Below are positions 1 to 7,297 of a stretch of DNA of 15,760 bases, piece after piece. The notes under the pieces were generated by a model. It was not told where the DNA came from. It worked only from the letters and a program-made list of their open reading frames with translations, and searched no databases. The DNA comes from JAFAVZ01 sp036009105 (GTDB lineage: Bacteria > Acidobacteriota > Thermoanaerobaculia > Gp7-AA8): positions 1-15,760 of the forward strand of contig DASYMJ010000340.1 in assembly GCA_036009105.1 (NCBI GenBank). The letters are read 5' to 3'. The position numbers and the translations under genes were made by a program. Position 1 is the stretch's first letter. Each line of letters starts with the position of its first letter.

Positions 1-1033
1 TGCGGATCTCGATGATGGAGCGCTGCAGCTCGTTGAGCTTCCGGTCCAGGTTGCGCGAGACTTTCCCCAGCTCGTGCGAGACGAGCCGCGCCTGCTGGAC
101 GTCGATGGAGCGGGTGAGCGCCTCCAGCTGGGTCTTCTCGATGATCAGCTCCCCCACGATGTTCATCACGTGGTCGAGCCGGGAGATGTCGACGCGCACG
201 GTCTGCGAAAGCGACCGCAGCGACAGCTCCTCATCCGGCGCCGCCTCCGGGGCCGCGACGCCCCCCTCCTCCGGCGTCCGGGCAGGCGCGGTCAGCTTGC
301 GCAGCGAGGAGACGCGCGCATCGGGGCTCAGCGCCGCCACCGCCGCATCGTTCAGCGTGGAGCCGTAGAGCAGGCGAAAGGAGATGCCGGCCCCGCCGCT
401 GGTGTCGATGGCCGGGAGGGTGGAGATCACCTCGCCGGTCTCGCTGAGCATGGTGGTCAGGCCGCGCAGCCGCTCGTCGAAGTCGCTGAAGTCGAAGGTG
501 ACCTCGATGGAGAGGATGTGCTTCCCGGCCCGCACGTTCTCCAGCAGGCGGTGCTCTTCGTACTCGGTGAGCGATCTCTTGGTCTGCTCCTCCAGGGTCA
601 GCTCGGCGAACGGGTCGTCCGCTTTCTGCTGCGGCTGCTGGGTCACCGCGTGATGGATGCGCCGGGTGAGCGCGGTGATGTCGACCAGCCCCCCCAGGGA
701 CGGATCGTTGATGGCGATGACCAGCCGGTTCAGGCTGTCCACGGAGTCGTAGAGGAGGTCGATGAGGTCGCGGGAGATGGCGATCTTGCCCATGCGCAAC
801 CGGTCGAGCATGTCTTCCAGATTGTGGGAGAGCTCGCCGATCTCGGTGAACCCGAGCATGCCGGCCAGCCCCTTGAGGGAGTGCACTTCCCGGAAGATCT
901 TGTTGACCAGCTCCGGCCGGACGCTCGCCCCCTGCGCCTCGAAGTCCACCAGGTCCCGCGACAAGGTATCGAGCAACTCCTCGGCCTCGGAGGTGAACTC
1001 CTCGCGAGCACGGCGGTCGTCGTCACGGGCCAT
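1..1033 (-). CDS. cheA: CheA-type chemotaxis histidine kinase, N-terminal 344 residues (3' end outside window)
   Basis: Histidine autokinase that passes phosphate from an Hpt histidine to CheY-like partners. The visible part starts with an Hpt (P1) domain at about residues 5-110. Its phospho-acceptor is H51 in FREVHSLKG, followed by AGMLGF. A linker rich in Q and charged residues follows, then a small alpha/beta domain at about 155-250 in the place of P2 (motif FDERLRGLTTML). The P3 dimerisation helices begin near residue 276 (VRVDISRLDHVMNIVGELI). The ATPase and CheW-like domains lie beyond the window edge. ATG at 1033 is chosen because the Hpt helix follows at once and a TACAAT hexamer sits 6 nt upstream. 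It lies downstream of a CheY gene in the same direction, separated by a 36-bp-arm inverted repeat. The family is certain; whether it serves flagella, gliding or pili cannot be seen here. Confidence 0.93.
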   Translation of the reverse strand, partial: MARDDDRRAREEFTSEAEELLDTLSRDLVDFEAQGASVRPELVNKIFREVHSLKGLAGMLGFTEIGELSHNLEDMLDRLRMGKIAISRDLIDLLYDSVDSLNRLVIAINDPSLGGLVDITALTRRIHHAVTQQPQQKADDPFAELTLEEQTKRSLTEYEEHRLLENVRAGKHILSIEVTFDFSDFDERLRGLTTMLSETGEVISTLPAIDTSGGAGISFRLLYGSTLNDAAVAALSPDARVSSLRKLTAPARTPEEGGVAAPEAAPDEELSLRSLSQTVRVDISRLDHVMNIVGELIIEKTQLEALTRSIDVQQARLVSHELGKVSRNLDRKLNELQRSIIEIR

Positions 1034-1039
1034 CTCGTA

Positions 1040-1045
1040 ATTGTA
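1040..1045 (-). promoter_or_regulatory. Candidate -10 element for leaderless cheA
   Basis: TACAAT on the minus strand (5/6 match to TATAAT) lies 6 nt from the cheA ATG. With usual -10 geometry the transcript would begin at the A of the ATG. There is no Shine-Dalgarno sequence and no clear -35. The hexamer overlaps the outer end of the left arm of the inverted repeat at 1042-1136. Confidence 0.4.
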
Positions 1046-1136
1046 GTTGCTGGTTGCTGGTTACTGGTTGCTTGCGCCTTTGTCGGTTCCAGGCGCTGCT
1101 GCGCAAGTAACCAGCAACCAGCAACCAACAACTACA
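1042..1136. repeat. Inverted repeat with tandem heptamer arms (GTTGCTG type)
   Basis: Two 36-nt arms, 1042-1077 and 1101-1136, are reverse complements at 33 of 36 positions, with a 23-nt loop. Each arm has four 7-bp units. The left arm reads GTTGCTG, GTTGCTG, GTTACTG, GTTGCTT, and the reversed right arm reads GTTGTTG, GTTGCTG, GTTGCTG, GTTACTT. The odd unit is displaced by one between the arms, which suggests unit slippage. The right arm ends at the base next to the response-regulator stop codon and the left arm ends 9 nt before cheA. There is no U-run, so it is not a classic intrinsic terminator. In RNA it would form a very stable hairpin between two co-directional genes. Confidence 0.9.
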
Positions 1137-1514
1137 TCACGCCACCTTGAGCAGCCGCCGCAACTTGTCGATCAGGTCCGGCGCCTGGAAAGGCTTCACC
1201 AGGTACTCCTCGGCGCCGAGGGCGGCGGCGCGGCGGCGGTCTTCATCGCTCGACTCGGTGGAGATGACCATGATGGGGATGGTCTTGTAGACGGGATGGT
1301 TCTTCAGGAAGCTGACCAGCTCCAGGCCGTTGATGTCCGGCATGTTGATGTCGGTCAGGATGGCGTCGAAGCGGTGGTGAGGGAGCGTCTTGAGCGCCTC
1401 GAAGCCGGAGGCCGCCTCGACGATCTCGAGGTCGTAGCTCTCCGTCCCTCCCTCGATGATCGTCGTGAGGTAGGCGCGCATCGAGGAGGAGTCTTCGACA
1501 ACCAGAATCTTCAT
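1137..1514 (-). CDS. CheY-like single-domain response regulator
   Basis: Stand-alone receiver domain of 125 residues, the usual CheY length. The acidic pocket is E7 D8 (VVEDSS), the phosphorylation site is D55 in ILTDINMPD, the switch region is S85/T86 (VISTES) and the conserved lysine is K107 in LVKPF. No output domain follows, so it should act by protein contact as a phosphate acceptor or shuttle for the CheA encoded next. Its ATG overlaps the stop of the upstream PATAN gene (ATGA, 4 bp), so the two are translationally coupled. A strong inverted repeat begins right after its stop codon and separates it from cheA. Confidence 0.93.
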   Translation of the reverse strand: MKILVVEDSSSMRAYLTTIIEGGTESYDLEIVEAASGFEALKTLPHHRFDAILTDINMPDINGLELVSFLKNHPVYKTIPIMVISTESSDEDRRRAAALGAEEYLVKPFQAPDLIDKLRRLLKVA

Positions 1515-3331
1515 AGTCGCTTCGCCGCGCTGGCGAACACCGCGTTGGAGAACGCGTACCCCGCCTGCGACAAGAAAATCTCCAGACCGGTCATGCTGTC
1601 GATGGGAGCGCGATGCTCGGCGTTGTCGCCGTACAGAATACCAATCGTCCGCTGGGAGTGCATGATCGGCAGCGCGATGACCTCGGTCGGCAGCAGGCCC
1701 CCCAGGCGCTCGATCAGCTCCACGTTGGCCGGGGTGCGGCGCATCTTGCCGCGGTGCGGCTCGCCCGCCGTGGCGACGTCGGTCAGAATGGAAGGGGCGC
1801 CGCGGGTGATCTTCATCCGCTTCACCCGCGCGTCCATCGCCTCGCCCACCCCGCCGGTGATGCCGAAGCCGCCCAGGCCGACGAAGTGCTCGTCATTGGC
1901 CATGAAGAGGGCGCCGCGCTCGAGGTACTCGGCGGAGAGGCGGAGGATGGTCTGGGAGACCTGGGCGATGTCGTTCGGGTTGGACAGCTCGTTGATCAGC
2001 TGCTTGAGCACGCCGAAGCTGCGGTCGAGGTTCTCCTTGTCGGCCAGCTCGTAGAAGCGGCGGCCGGCGTCGGCGCCGAAGCCGCCCGTCACCTGCTCCC
2101 AGTTGGCGAATGCGCGGTCGGCGAAGAGCACCAGCTCGTCCGCGAAGAGCGCGAGCTCTTCCTCCGCCAGGCCGGGCTGCAGGCGCGCCGGGCTGGGCTT
2201 GGTCAGATAGAGATCGGCGCCCGCGCGCAGCAAGGCATGCCGGCGGCGCAGATCGGCTTCCTGATCGACGACCACCACCGGCAGCCGCGGATTGCGCCGC
2301 TTGAGCTGCTGCAGGATGCGGACGGTGGGGCCGTCCGCGTTGCGGTCGGCATCGGTCAGCTCGAGGAAGCTGACGAAGAAGCTGTTGGAGCGGAAGAGGT
2401 CCGTGAGCGCGCCGCGGACGTCGTCGAGCGAGCCGTACTGGAAGATCTTCACGCCGTGTTTGGTGAAGGCGCGTCGCGCGGCGACGCGCACCAGCGGGTT
2501 GCGCTCGAACAGAACGACATTGCGATACGTCGCCTCGGGCGACTCGACTTCGATCAGGCCGCCGGCCACTTTGAACTTGCCGCTCTCCGGCCGCTTGAAG
2601 TCGGGCCCGCGCGGCGGCGCCTCGTCCGCGATCTCCGGCAGCGGCTCGTCCGGCACGGGGCTGAACGCGGTCGGCTGCTCGGCCTCCGGCTTGGGGAACT
2701 GCACGACGTTGTCGGCCTTCCCCGGGTTCAGCGGCTGGCCGAGACCGAGATTGAGCGAGGCCGGGGTCGTCTCGGCGGGGGCGGAGCCGCGCAGGAGGGC
2801 CTTGCCGGCCTTGAGCGACTCTTCCAGGCCCTTGAGCGGCTTGATCTTTTCCCCTTCGCCGCCGCCGACGATCCGCTGGGGGGAGAGGCCGCCCTCGCGG
2901 AAGATCAGCTCCGGGTCGTACTCGACGTCGAGCGCGCTCATCGCATCGCTGAGGATGAAGTTGAACTCCCCCTCCCGGCTCTGCAGCAGCGGCGTCACCA
3001 CGTCGAGGATGCGCGCGCGGATGGCGCTCCCCAGGTCGGTGGGCGACATCAGGTTCAGCTCGACCGTGGCCGTGCCGTACGGGATGCCGCTCTCCTCCAT
3101 CTTGCGCAGCATCCGCGCGCCCGGCTCCGCGATGAGCTCGCGCCCGAGGAGATAGCTGACCAGGTCGGGATGGCCGGGCGAGGAGGCGTTGACCACGAGC
3201 CCGGAGCGGAAAAGGACGGTGTGCCTCCCCTTGCCGTCGATGATCTCCAGCACGCCGGTGCGGCGGCTGAGAAAAACGATCTGGATGATGTCGGTGAGGG
3301 AGAGATCTTCCAGCCGGCCGAGGAGGCTCAA
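1511..3331 (-). CDS. PATAN (DUF4388) - degenerate receiver - GAF signalling protein
   Basis: A 606-residue cytosolic protein. Residues 1 to about 150 match the DUF4388/PATAN type (SLLGRLEDLSLTDIIQIV, then RTGVLEI). Residues 150-270 are a Pro/Glu-rich linker. Residues 271-385 have a receiver-like fold (NVVLFERNPLVR ... LYLTKP). The acidic pair is reduced to E276-R277 and the phosphorylation position appears to be E324 (SFLEL), although K378 is kept; I infer a pseudo-receiver that is not phosphorylated. Residues from about 435 to the end look like a GAF domain (ALFMAND, then VIALPIMHSQRTIGILYGDN). The start is TTG at 3331, backed by GGGGAGGG just upstream; no ATG lies near the conserved N-terminus. 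It is coupled to the CheY gene by a 4-bp overlap, so it probably scaffolds or senses for that pathway. Confidence 0.82.
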   Translation of the reverse strand: MSLLGRLEDLSLTDIIQIVFLSRRTGVLEIIDGKGRHTVLFRSGLVVNASSPGHPDLVSYLLGRELIAEPGARMLRKMEESGIPYGTATVELNLMSPTDLGSAIRARILDVVTPLLQSREGEFNFILSDAMSALDVEYDPELIFREGGLSPQRIVGGGEGEKIKPLKGLEESLKAGKALLRGSAPAETTPASLNLGLGQPLNPGKADNVVQFPKPEAEQPTAFSPVPDEPLPEIADEAPPRGPDFKRPESGKFKVAGGLIEVESPEATYRNVVLFERNPLVRVAARRAFTKHGVKIFQYGSLDDVRGALTDLFRSNSFFVSFLELTDADRNADGPTVRILQQLKRRNPRLPVVVVDQEADLRRRHALLRAGADLYLTKPSPARLQPGLAEEELALFADELVLFADRAFANWEQVTGGFGADAGRRFYELADKENLDRSFGVLKQLINELSNPNDIAQVSQTILRLSAEYLERGALFMANDEHFVGLGGFGITGGVGEAMDARVKRMKITRGAPSILTDVATAGEPHRGKMRRTPANVELIERLGGLLPTEVIALPIMHSQRTIGILYGDNAEHRAPIDSMTGLEIFLSQAGYAFSNAVFASAAKRL

Positions 3332-3352
3332 TGGGCCCTCCCCGGCGTACGA

Positions 3353-3436
3353 GCGATCAGCGACCGGCGATCAGCGATCGGCGCCGTCGTCCGGACGCGC
3401 GGTGCTCCTGATCGCTGATCGCCGATCGCTGATCGC
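3353..3436. repeat. Inverted repeat with tandem heptamer arms (GCGATCA/G type)
   Basis: Arms 3353-3379 and 3410-3436 are reverse complements at 26 of 27 positions, with a 30-nt loop that holds a further 10-bp palindrome at 3388-3397. The left arm is four 7-bp units: GCGATCA, GCGACCG, GCGATCA, GCGATCG. The element starts 4 nt after the nusB stop codon and ends about 20 nt before the TTG of the PATAN gene. The same heptamer word reappears at 10344-10371. No U-run follows. Confidence 0.9.
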
Positions 3437-3440
3437 CCCT

Positions 3441-3854
3441 TCACGAGGCCAGATTGTAGCGTTTCAGTATCCCGTCCAATATCCCGTTGATGAACTGGGA
3501 AGACTTCTGGGTGCCGAACTTCTTGGCGATCTCGATGGCCTCGTCGATGATGACCAGCTTCGGCGTATCCGTCTCGTGCATGAACTCGTAGACGGACATG
3601 CGGATGATGTTGCGGTCGACCACGGCCATGCGGGAGAGGCGCCAGTTGTCCGCCTGGCGCTGGATCATGTCGTCGATCTCCTGCAGGTGATCGACCGTCC
3701 CCTGGAAGATCTTCACGGCGAACTCGCGCGTGTTCGGCTTCGACTTCTGCAGGTCCTCGAACGTGGAGGTGATCATCTCCGGCTCGTTGCCGCTGAGGTC
3801 GTGTTGAAAGAGCATCTGCAGCGCGAGCTCGCGCGCTTTCCGGCGGGCACCCAT
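3441..3854 (-). CDS. nusB: Transcription antitermination factor NusB
   Basis: NusB binds boxA RNA together with NusE (ribosomal protein S10) and supports rRNA antitermination. The 137-residue length and helical layout fit the family. The N-terminus MGARRKARELALQMLFQHD is the family's arginine-rich first helix, and the C-terminal block VIIDEAIEIAKKFG then FINGILDGI is the most conserved NusB signature. The ATG at 3854 is chosen because it begins this signature and lies 2 nt after the ribH stop (TGA-CC-ATG), so the two are translationally coupled. The ribH-nusB pair is a very common bacterial arrangement. A heptamer inverted repeat lies 4 nt after the stop codon. Confidence 0.96.
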   Translation of the reverse strand: MGARRKARELALQMLFQHDLSGNEPEMITSTFEDLQKSKPNTREFAVKIFQGTVDHLQEIDDMIQRQADNWRLSRMAVVDRNIIRMSVYEFMHETDTPKLVIIDEAIEIAKKFGTQKSSQFINGILDGILKRYNLAS

Positions 3855-3856
3855 GG

Positions 3857-4336
3857 TCAGCTCTCCCGCGTGCGAACGGCGCGCCACAAGTTCGCCATCT
3901 CGATCGCCGCCAGCGCCGCCTCCCACCCTTTGTTTCCCGCGCCCGGCGACGACCGCGCCACGGCCTGCTCGTGCGTGTTGCAGGTGATGACGCCGAAGGC
4001 CACCGGGAAGCCGGCATCGACCGCCACGCGAGAGAGCTCGCTGGTCACCTGGGCGGAGATGAAGTCGAAATGCGGCGTGTCCCCGCGCAACAGGCAGCCC
4101 AGGGTCACGACGGCATCGACGCCGCCCATCCTGATGAGGTGCTTCACCAGCGTGGGGATCTCGAACGCGCCCGGCACGCGGTAGAGAGCCACGGAGTCGT
4201 CCGCGGCGCCGTGACGGGCCAGGCAATCGAGCGCACCGTCGAGCAGGCCGGCGACGATCTCGTCGTTGAACCGGCTGGCCACGACGGCGAACTGCAGCCC
4301 ATCTGCGTTGAGGTCTCCTTCGAAAGAGCGCGGCAT
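3857..4336 (-). CDS. ribH: 6,7-dimethyl-8-ribityllumazine synthase
   Basis: Condenses 5-amino-6-ribitylaminouracil with dihydroxybutanone phosphate to form lumazine, the penultimate step of riboflavin synthesis, in the cytosol. The length (159 residues) is typical. Family motifs are SRFN at 21-24, VPGAFEIP at 54-61, LLRGDTPHFDFIS with the general-base H89, PVAFGVIT at 111-118, R128 and the C-terminal NKGWEAALAAIEM. No other riboflavin gene is in the window. It starts a two-gene unit with nusB. The ATG at 4336 has no Shine-Dalgarno, but a perfect TATAAT lies 9 nt upstream, so the message may be almost leaderless. Confidence 0.97.
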   Translation of the reverse strand: MPRSFEGDLNADGLQFAVVASRFNDEIVAGLLDGALDCLARHGAADDSVALYRVPGAFEIPTLVKHLIRMGGVDAVVTLGCLLRGDTPHFDFISAQVTSELSRVAVDAGFPVAFGVITCNTHEQAVARSSPGAGNKGWEAALAAIEMANLWRAVRTRES

Positions 4337-4345
4337 CGGCGGCGG

Positions 4346-4351
4346 ATTATA
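4346..4351 (-). promoter_or_regulatory. Candidate -10 element for ribH-nusB
   Basis: A perfect TATAAT on the minus strand sits in the 34-bp gap between the amidase stop and the ribH ATG, 9 nt before the ATG. Usual geometry puts +1 about 3 nt before the start codon. No convincing -35 is seen 16-18 nt upstream. In this GC-rich gap a 6/6 match is unlikely by chance. Confidence 0.45.
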
Positions 4352-4370
4352 TGCGGCGCGCTCCGCGGCG

Positions 4371-6200
4371 CTACTTCATCCGCGAAGCCACGACGCCAGC
4401 CGGCGCGGGATCTTCCCGGTCCTCGTAGAAGCGCACGATGCCGCGATAGATGGCGTCCGCGACCTGCTGGCGGTACTTCTTGGTCTTCATCAGCTCGCGG
4501 TCGCGGGCGTTGCCGAGGTTGCAGATCTCCAGCAGGGTGCGGGTGGGGACCATGTTGTAGCGGATGATGGCCGGCACCCACTCCCGCCCGCCGCGCACAA
4601 CGTTGTCGCGCACCGGATCGAAGGGGTGGACCTTCAGGCTGCCTTCATCGAACGCCTCGATGATCGACTCGGCCAGCTCGCGCGACAGCCCCTCCGCCTC
4701 CAGCGACTCCTTCTCGGAGTGCTTCGCCACCGGCCGCTCCCGCACCTCGGCGCGGGCGAGGTAGACGCTGTCGGTCTTCTCGTACGTGCCGGTCACGTAG
4801 CGCTCGGCCGGGATGTAGGCCATGGCGCCGCGCAGCGAGGGATGCAGGGAGTCAGCGTGGATGGAGAGGAAGACCACCTTCTCCTTCGGCGCGCCGGCGC
4901 TCAGGGCGCGACGGAAGATGGAGTTGGCCAGGTACCAGCGGAGGTGGACGCCGACGCGCGCGTCGTCCAGGGTGTATTTCGGGCTGGTGAGCACGGCGTG
5001 GTCGTTGGCCGGATCGAGCAGGTCTCGGTCGACCACGTCGTAGCCGAGGGACTTCGACCTGGTGGTGACGGAGACCTTGGCGGCGGTCTTCTTCTCCAGC
5101 ACGCGCTTGACGCGGCACATCACGTCGTACACATAGCTCGATTCCCACAGGCCGTCCTGCGTGGTGCCGGAGTCGCGCCCGCCGTGGCCGGCGTCGAGGA
5201 TGATGTGCACGCCGGCCAGGCCCTTCGCCGTGATGCGTTTGGCCAGCCGCGCGCTCTCCCGTCTCGACGCCTCGCGCGCCAGGCGCGCCGGATCGCCCTG
5301 GGGGCGGTACTCCGGCAGCAGCAGCGCCATGGGGATCTTCACCGGATAGCCGACCGGGATGCGGGCCACGTCCGCGATGCCGTTGAATTTCACGATGCGC
5401 TCGACCACGTCGCCGACGTCGTTCGAATAGACGCGCCCCGTGAACCTTATGGCGACGGACGAGTAGAGGGCTTCGCCTTTCTGCAGTCGATAGACGGCAT
5501 ACGGCTCGGCCCCTCCCCGCTCGAACGTCAGCGCCGGAGCTCCCACGGCGACGGCTTCCACCGTTTCCGCAGCATGCGCATCCGTTGTCCCACGCTCAAC
5601 CGGATCGTCCTCCGGGTGCCGAACCTCCGCTGCCGACGTCGGTGCATTCTGTCCCTCCGTCTCGCCGCCGCCGAAGGCCGCGGTGAGCAATTGTTTGGGA
5701 ACGACGATCACGTCACCTTTGCGGGTCGAGAGTCCCTGACTGGGGTTTGCCTTCCGGACGGCGGCGTAGTTGGCGCCGTCGCCGGTGAACCATTCGGCGA
5801 GTTTCCAGAGCGACTCCCCCTCGATGCCGGCCGCGCCGACGACGACATGCTGCCAGCCGTCTTCGGTCGGGCGGTCGGTGGGGAAGAGCGCGGTGATGAT
5901 CTGCCGCTGCAGCTCCGGCTTGAGCAGCGCGAACGGGACGCGGATGCGCTGCTCGGTGGTGAGCTTCTCGCCGGCGGCGCTGTTGAAGGCGGCGAGCTCG
6001 CGCCACCGGTCGCCGTCGCCCATCACCCGCCGGGCCAGACGCGACCAGGCATCCCCCTCATGCGGTTTGACCACGACCTCGAGCTCGTAGTCGGCGGTAA
6101 GCGAGGCGCGGACCTGCGGGGTGATGTCGGTGGAGACGACCGGCGCGGCAAGGACTGCCGCAGCCTGAAAAAGGAGAACCAGCACCCAACCCACCCGCAC
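4371..6200 (-). CDS. Exported LysM-repeat N-acetylmuramoyl-L-alanine amidase (Amidase_3)
   Basis: Zinc amidase that cuts between N-acetylmuramic acid and the stem peptide of peptidoglycan, in the periplasm. Residues 1-19 form a signal peptide (hydrophobic stretch, then VLAA-P). Three LysM-like segments lie at about 44-92, 116-170 and 233-296 (IRVP, VIVVP and VKIP ends). The C-terminal Amidase_3 domain begins near 330: HIILDAGHGGRDSG with zinc ligand H339, E353, FLSIHAD with H448 and LLEICNLGN with catalytic E558. The core is longer than in most homologues, with an insertion around 385-440. The GTG at 6200 is the first start after an in-frame stop. There is no Shine-Dalgarno, but TACAAT lies 8 nt upstream. 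Its role in daughter-cell separation or wall turnover is inferred from the family. Confidence 0.93.
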   Translation of the reverse strand: MRVGWVLVLLFQAAAVLAAPVVSTDITPQVRASLTADYELEVVVKPHEGDAWSRLARRVMGDGDRWRELAAFNSAAGEKLTTEQRIRVPFALLKPELQRQIITALFPTDRPTEDGWQHVVVGAAGIEGESLWKLAEWFTGDGANYAAVRKANPSQGLSTRKGDVIVVPKQLLTAAFGGGETEGQNAPTSAAEVRHPEDDPVERGTTDAHAAETVEAVAVGAPALTFERGGAEPYAVYRLQKGEALYSSVAIRFTGRVYSNDVGDVVERIVKFNGIADVARIPVGYPVKIPMALLLPEYRPQGDPARLAREASRRESARLAKRITAKGLAGVHIILDAGHGGRDSGTTQDGLWESSYVYDVMCRVKRVLEKKTAAKVSVTTRSKSLGYDVVDRDLLDPANDHAVLTSPKYTLDDARVGVHLRWYLANSIFRRALSAGAPKEKVVFLSIHADSLHPSLRGAMAYIPAERYVTGTYEKTDSVYLARAEVRERPVAKHSEKESLEAEGLSRELAESIIEAFDEGSLKVHPFDPVRDNVVRGGREWVPAIIRYNMVPTRTLLEICNLGNARDRELMKTKKYRQQVADAIYRGIVRFYEDREDPAPAGVVASRMK

Positions 6201-6208
6201 GATGAGTC

Positions 6209-6214
6209 ATTGTA
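6209..6214 (-). promoter_or_regulatory. Candidate -10 element for the amidase gene
   Basis: TACAAT on the minus strand lies 8 nt before the GTG start, which predicts a leader of about 2 nt. No Shine-Dalgarno or clear -35 is present. The region 6201-6286 is the divergent gap to the cytochrome gene. On the plus strand a weak TACATA at 6237-6242 could serve the cytochrome. Confidence 0.4.
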
Positions 6215-6286
6215 GCAGCGCTGCAGGAGACGCCGTTACATAACTGTTGCAGCGCCTTCGGCCTCACTTCTGCGAACGTACGCGCC

Positions 6287-7225
6287 ATGTTCCGCAGGCT
6301 CGCTCTTGCTCTTTCCTTCGCCGCCACTCTCGCCACCGCCCAACCCGTCGGCGATCCGCCGGTGGAGAAGACGAAGAAGAACATCAAGGTCCTGACCGGG
6401 CTCCCCACCTCCCAGCTCATCCCGGTCATGGCCTTCATGTCGAACTCCCTCGGCGTCACCTGCGCGCACTGCCACACCGACAAGTGGGAGTCGGACGAAA
6501 AGCAGGCGAAGGACGTCGCGCGCACCATGGTCCTCATGCAGCGCGACATCAACGAGCGGCATTTCGGCGGCGAGCTCGCCGTCACGTGCAACAGCTGCCA
6601 TCAGGGCCGCCTCCGCCCGCAGGCCACGCCTCTGCTGGAGACCGCGGGCTGGAACCAGCCGCCCGCGCCGGCGAAACCGGACCTCTCCAAGTTGCCGTCG
6701 GCTGAGGATCTGGTGACGCGCTACATCAAGACCGCGGGGAGCGAGAAGCAGGCAGCCTTCGACGCGAAAGCCACCGCCACGCGCATGAACGGCCGCACCG
6801 AGCCGGCGAGCGGACCGGTCGCCTTCCACCTCGGCGCCGAAGGGCTGAAGATCGATACCGAGTTCTCCTATCCGCCGGAAGCGAACCGCGGACCGGGCAC
6901 CGCGTTCCTCGGGCCGGTGCGCATCAGGGAGATGTTCAAAGGGATGCAGGTGACAGGCACCGAAAAGGTGCGCGGCCGCGATGCGTACATCGTCGAGGCG
7001 AAGGCGGAGACGGGACGGCCGGAGCGGCTCTTCTTCGACAAGGAGACGGGCCTGCTGCTGCGGCGCTACCGCGAGACGCTGACCGACTTCGGCGTCCTGC
7101 CGGAGCAGTACGACTTTGATGACTACCGCGACGCGGCCGGCATGAAGGTGCCGTTCAACATCACCTGGTCCAGGGCGGACTACAAGGTGACGCACAAGAT
7201 CGAAAGCGTGACCCCGGCGGGCTGA
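6287..7225 (+). CDS. Di-haem c-type cytochrome, photosynthetic-reaction-centre cytochrome-like, with C-terminal beta-rich domain
   Basis: Exported electron-transfer protein of 312 residues. Residues 1-18 form a signal peptide (LATA-Q; no lipobox). Two haem-binding motifs are visible: CAHCH at 59-63 and CNSCH at 101-105. The block VLTGLPTSQLIPVMAFMSNSLGV before the first haem matches short cytochromes related to the reaction-centre cytochrome subunit that are abundant in Acidobacteriota. M48 or M51 is a possible axial ligand. Residues from about 135 to the end have no haem motif and look like the beta-rich domain often annotated as outer-membrane lipoprotein-sorting-like (VRGRDAYIVEAKA, LFFDKETGLLLRR, DYRDAAGMKVPFNI). 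The redox partner is unknown. It diverges from the amidase and converges on gatA; no photosynthesis gene is near. Confidence 0.87.
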   Translation: MFRRLALALSFAATLATAQPVGDPPVEKTKKNIKVLTGLPTSQLIPVMAFMSNSLGVTCAHCHTDKWESDEKQAKDVARTMVLMQRDINERHFGGELAVTCNSCHQGRLRPQATPLLETAGWNQPPAPAKPDLSKLPSAEDLVTRYIKTAGSEKQAAFDAKATATRMNGRTEPASGPVAFHLGAEGLKIDTEFSYPPEANRGPGTAFLGPVRIREMFKGMQVTGTEKVRGRDAYIVEAKAETGRPERLFFDKETGLLLRRYRETLTDFGVLPEQYDFDDYRDAAGMKVPFNITWSRADYKVTHKIESVTPAG

Positions 7226-7226
7226 A

Positions 7227-7297
7227 AATGTAGGGCCGGCTCTCAGCCGGCCCGCGGTCACCGGATAGCTGGGCCGGCTGAGAGCCGGCCCTACATT
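7227..7297. repeat. Perfect 27-bp inverted repeat between convergent genes; possible bidirectional terminator
   Basis: Arms 7227-7253 and 7271-7297 are perfect reverse complements (27/27) around a 17-nt loop. Each arm is itself a hairpin: GGGCCGGCT and AGCCGGCCC separated by 3 nt. The element can therefore form one long stem or two small ones. It begins 1 nt after the cytochrome stop codon, and its right arm contains the gatA TAG stop and the codon before it. The AAAATG and CATT ends give only a weak A/T flank. A role in terminating both converging transcripts is an inference. Unlike the other elements it has no heptamer period. Confidence 0.92.

Noticed and set aside
74..3418. Long plus-strand reading frames opposite cheA and the PATAN gene
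   Set aside because: They are antisense to clear protein families. Their composition (runs of R, G, A, H, L, V) is what GC-rich DNA gives in shadow frames.
3353..3436. Classic Rho-independent terminator after nusB
   Set aside because: The stem is far longer than usual and no U-run follows. The same applies to the other heptamer hairpins, so they are listed as repeats.
4266..6215. A 649-codon plus-strand frame opposite the amidase and the ribH start
   Set aside because: The minus strand has a signal peptide, LysM segments and all amidase zinc and catalytic residues; the plus frame has no recognisable domain.
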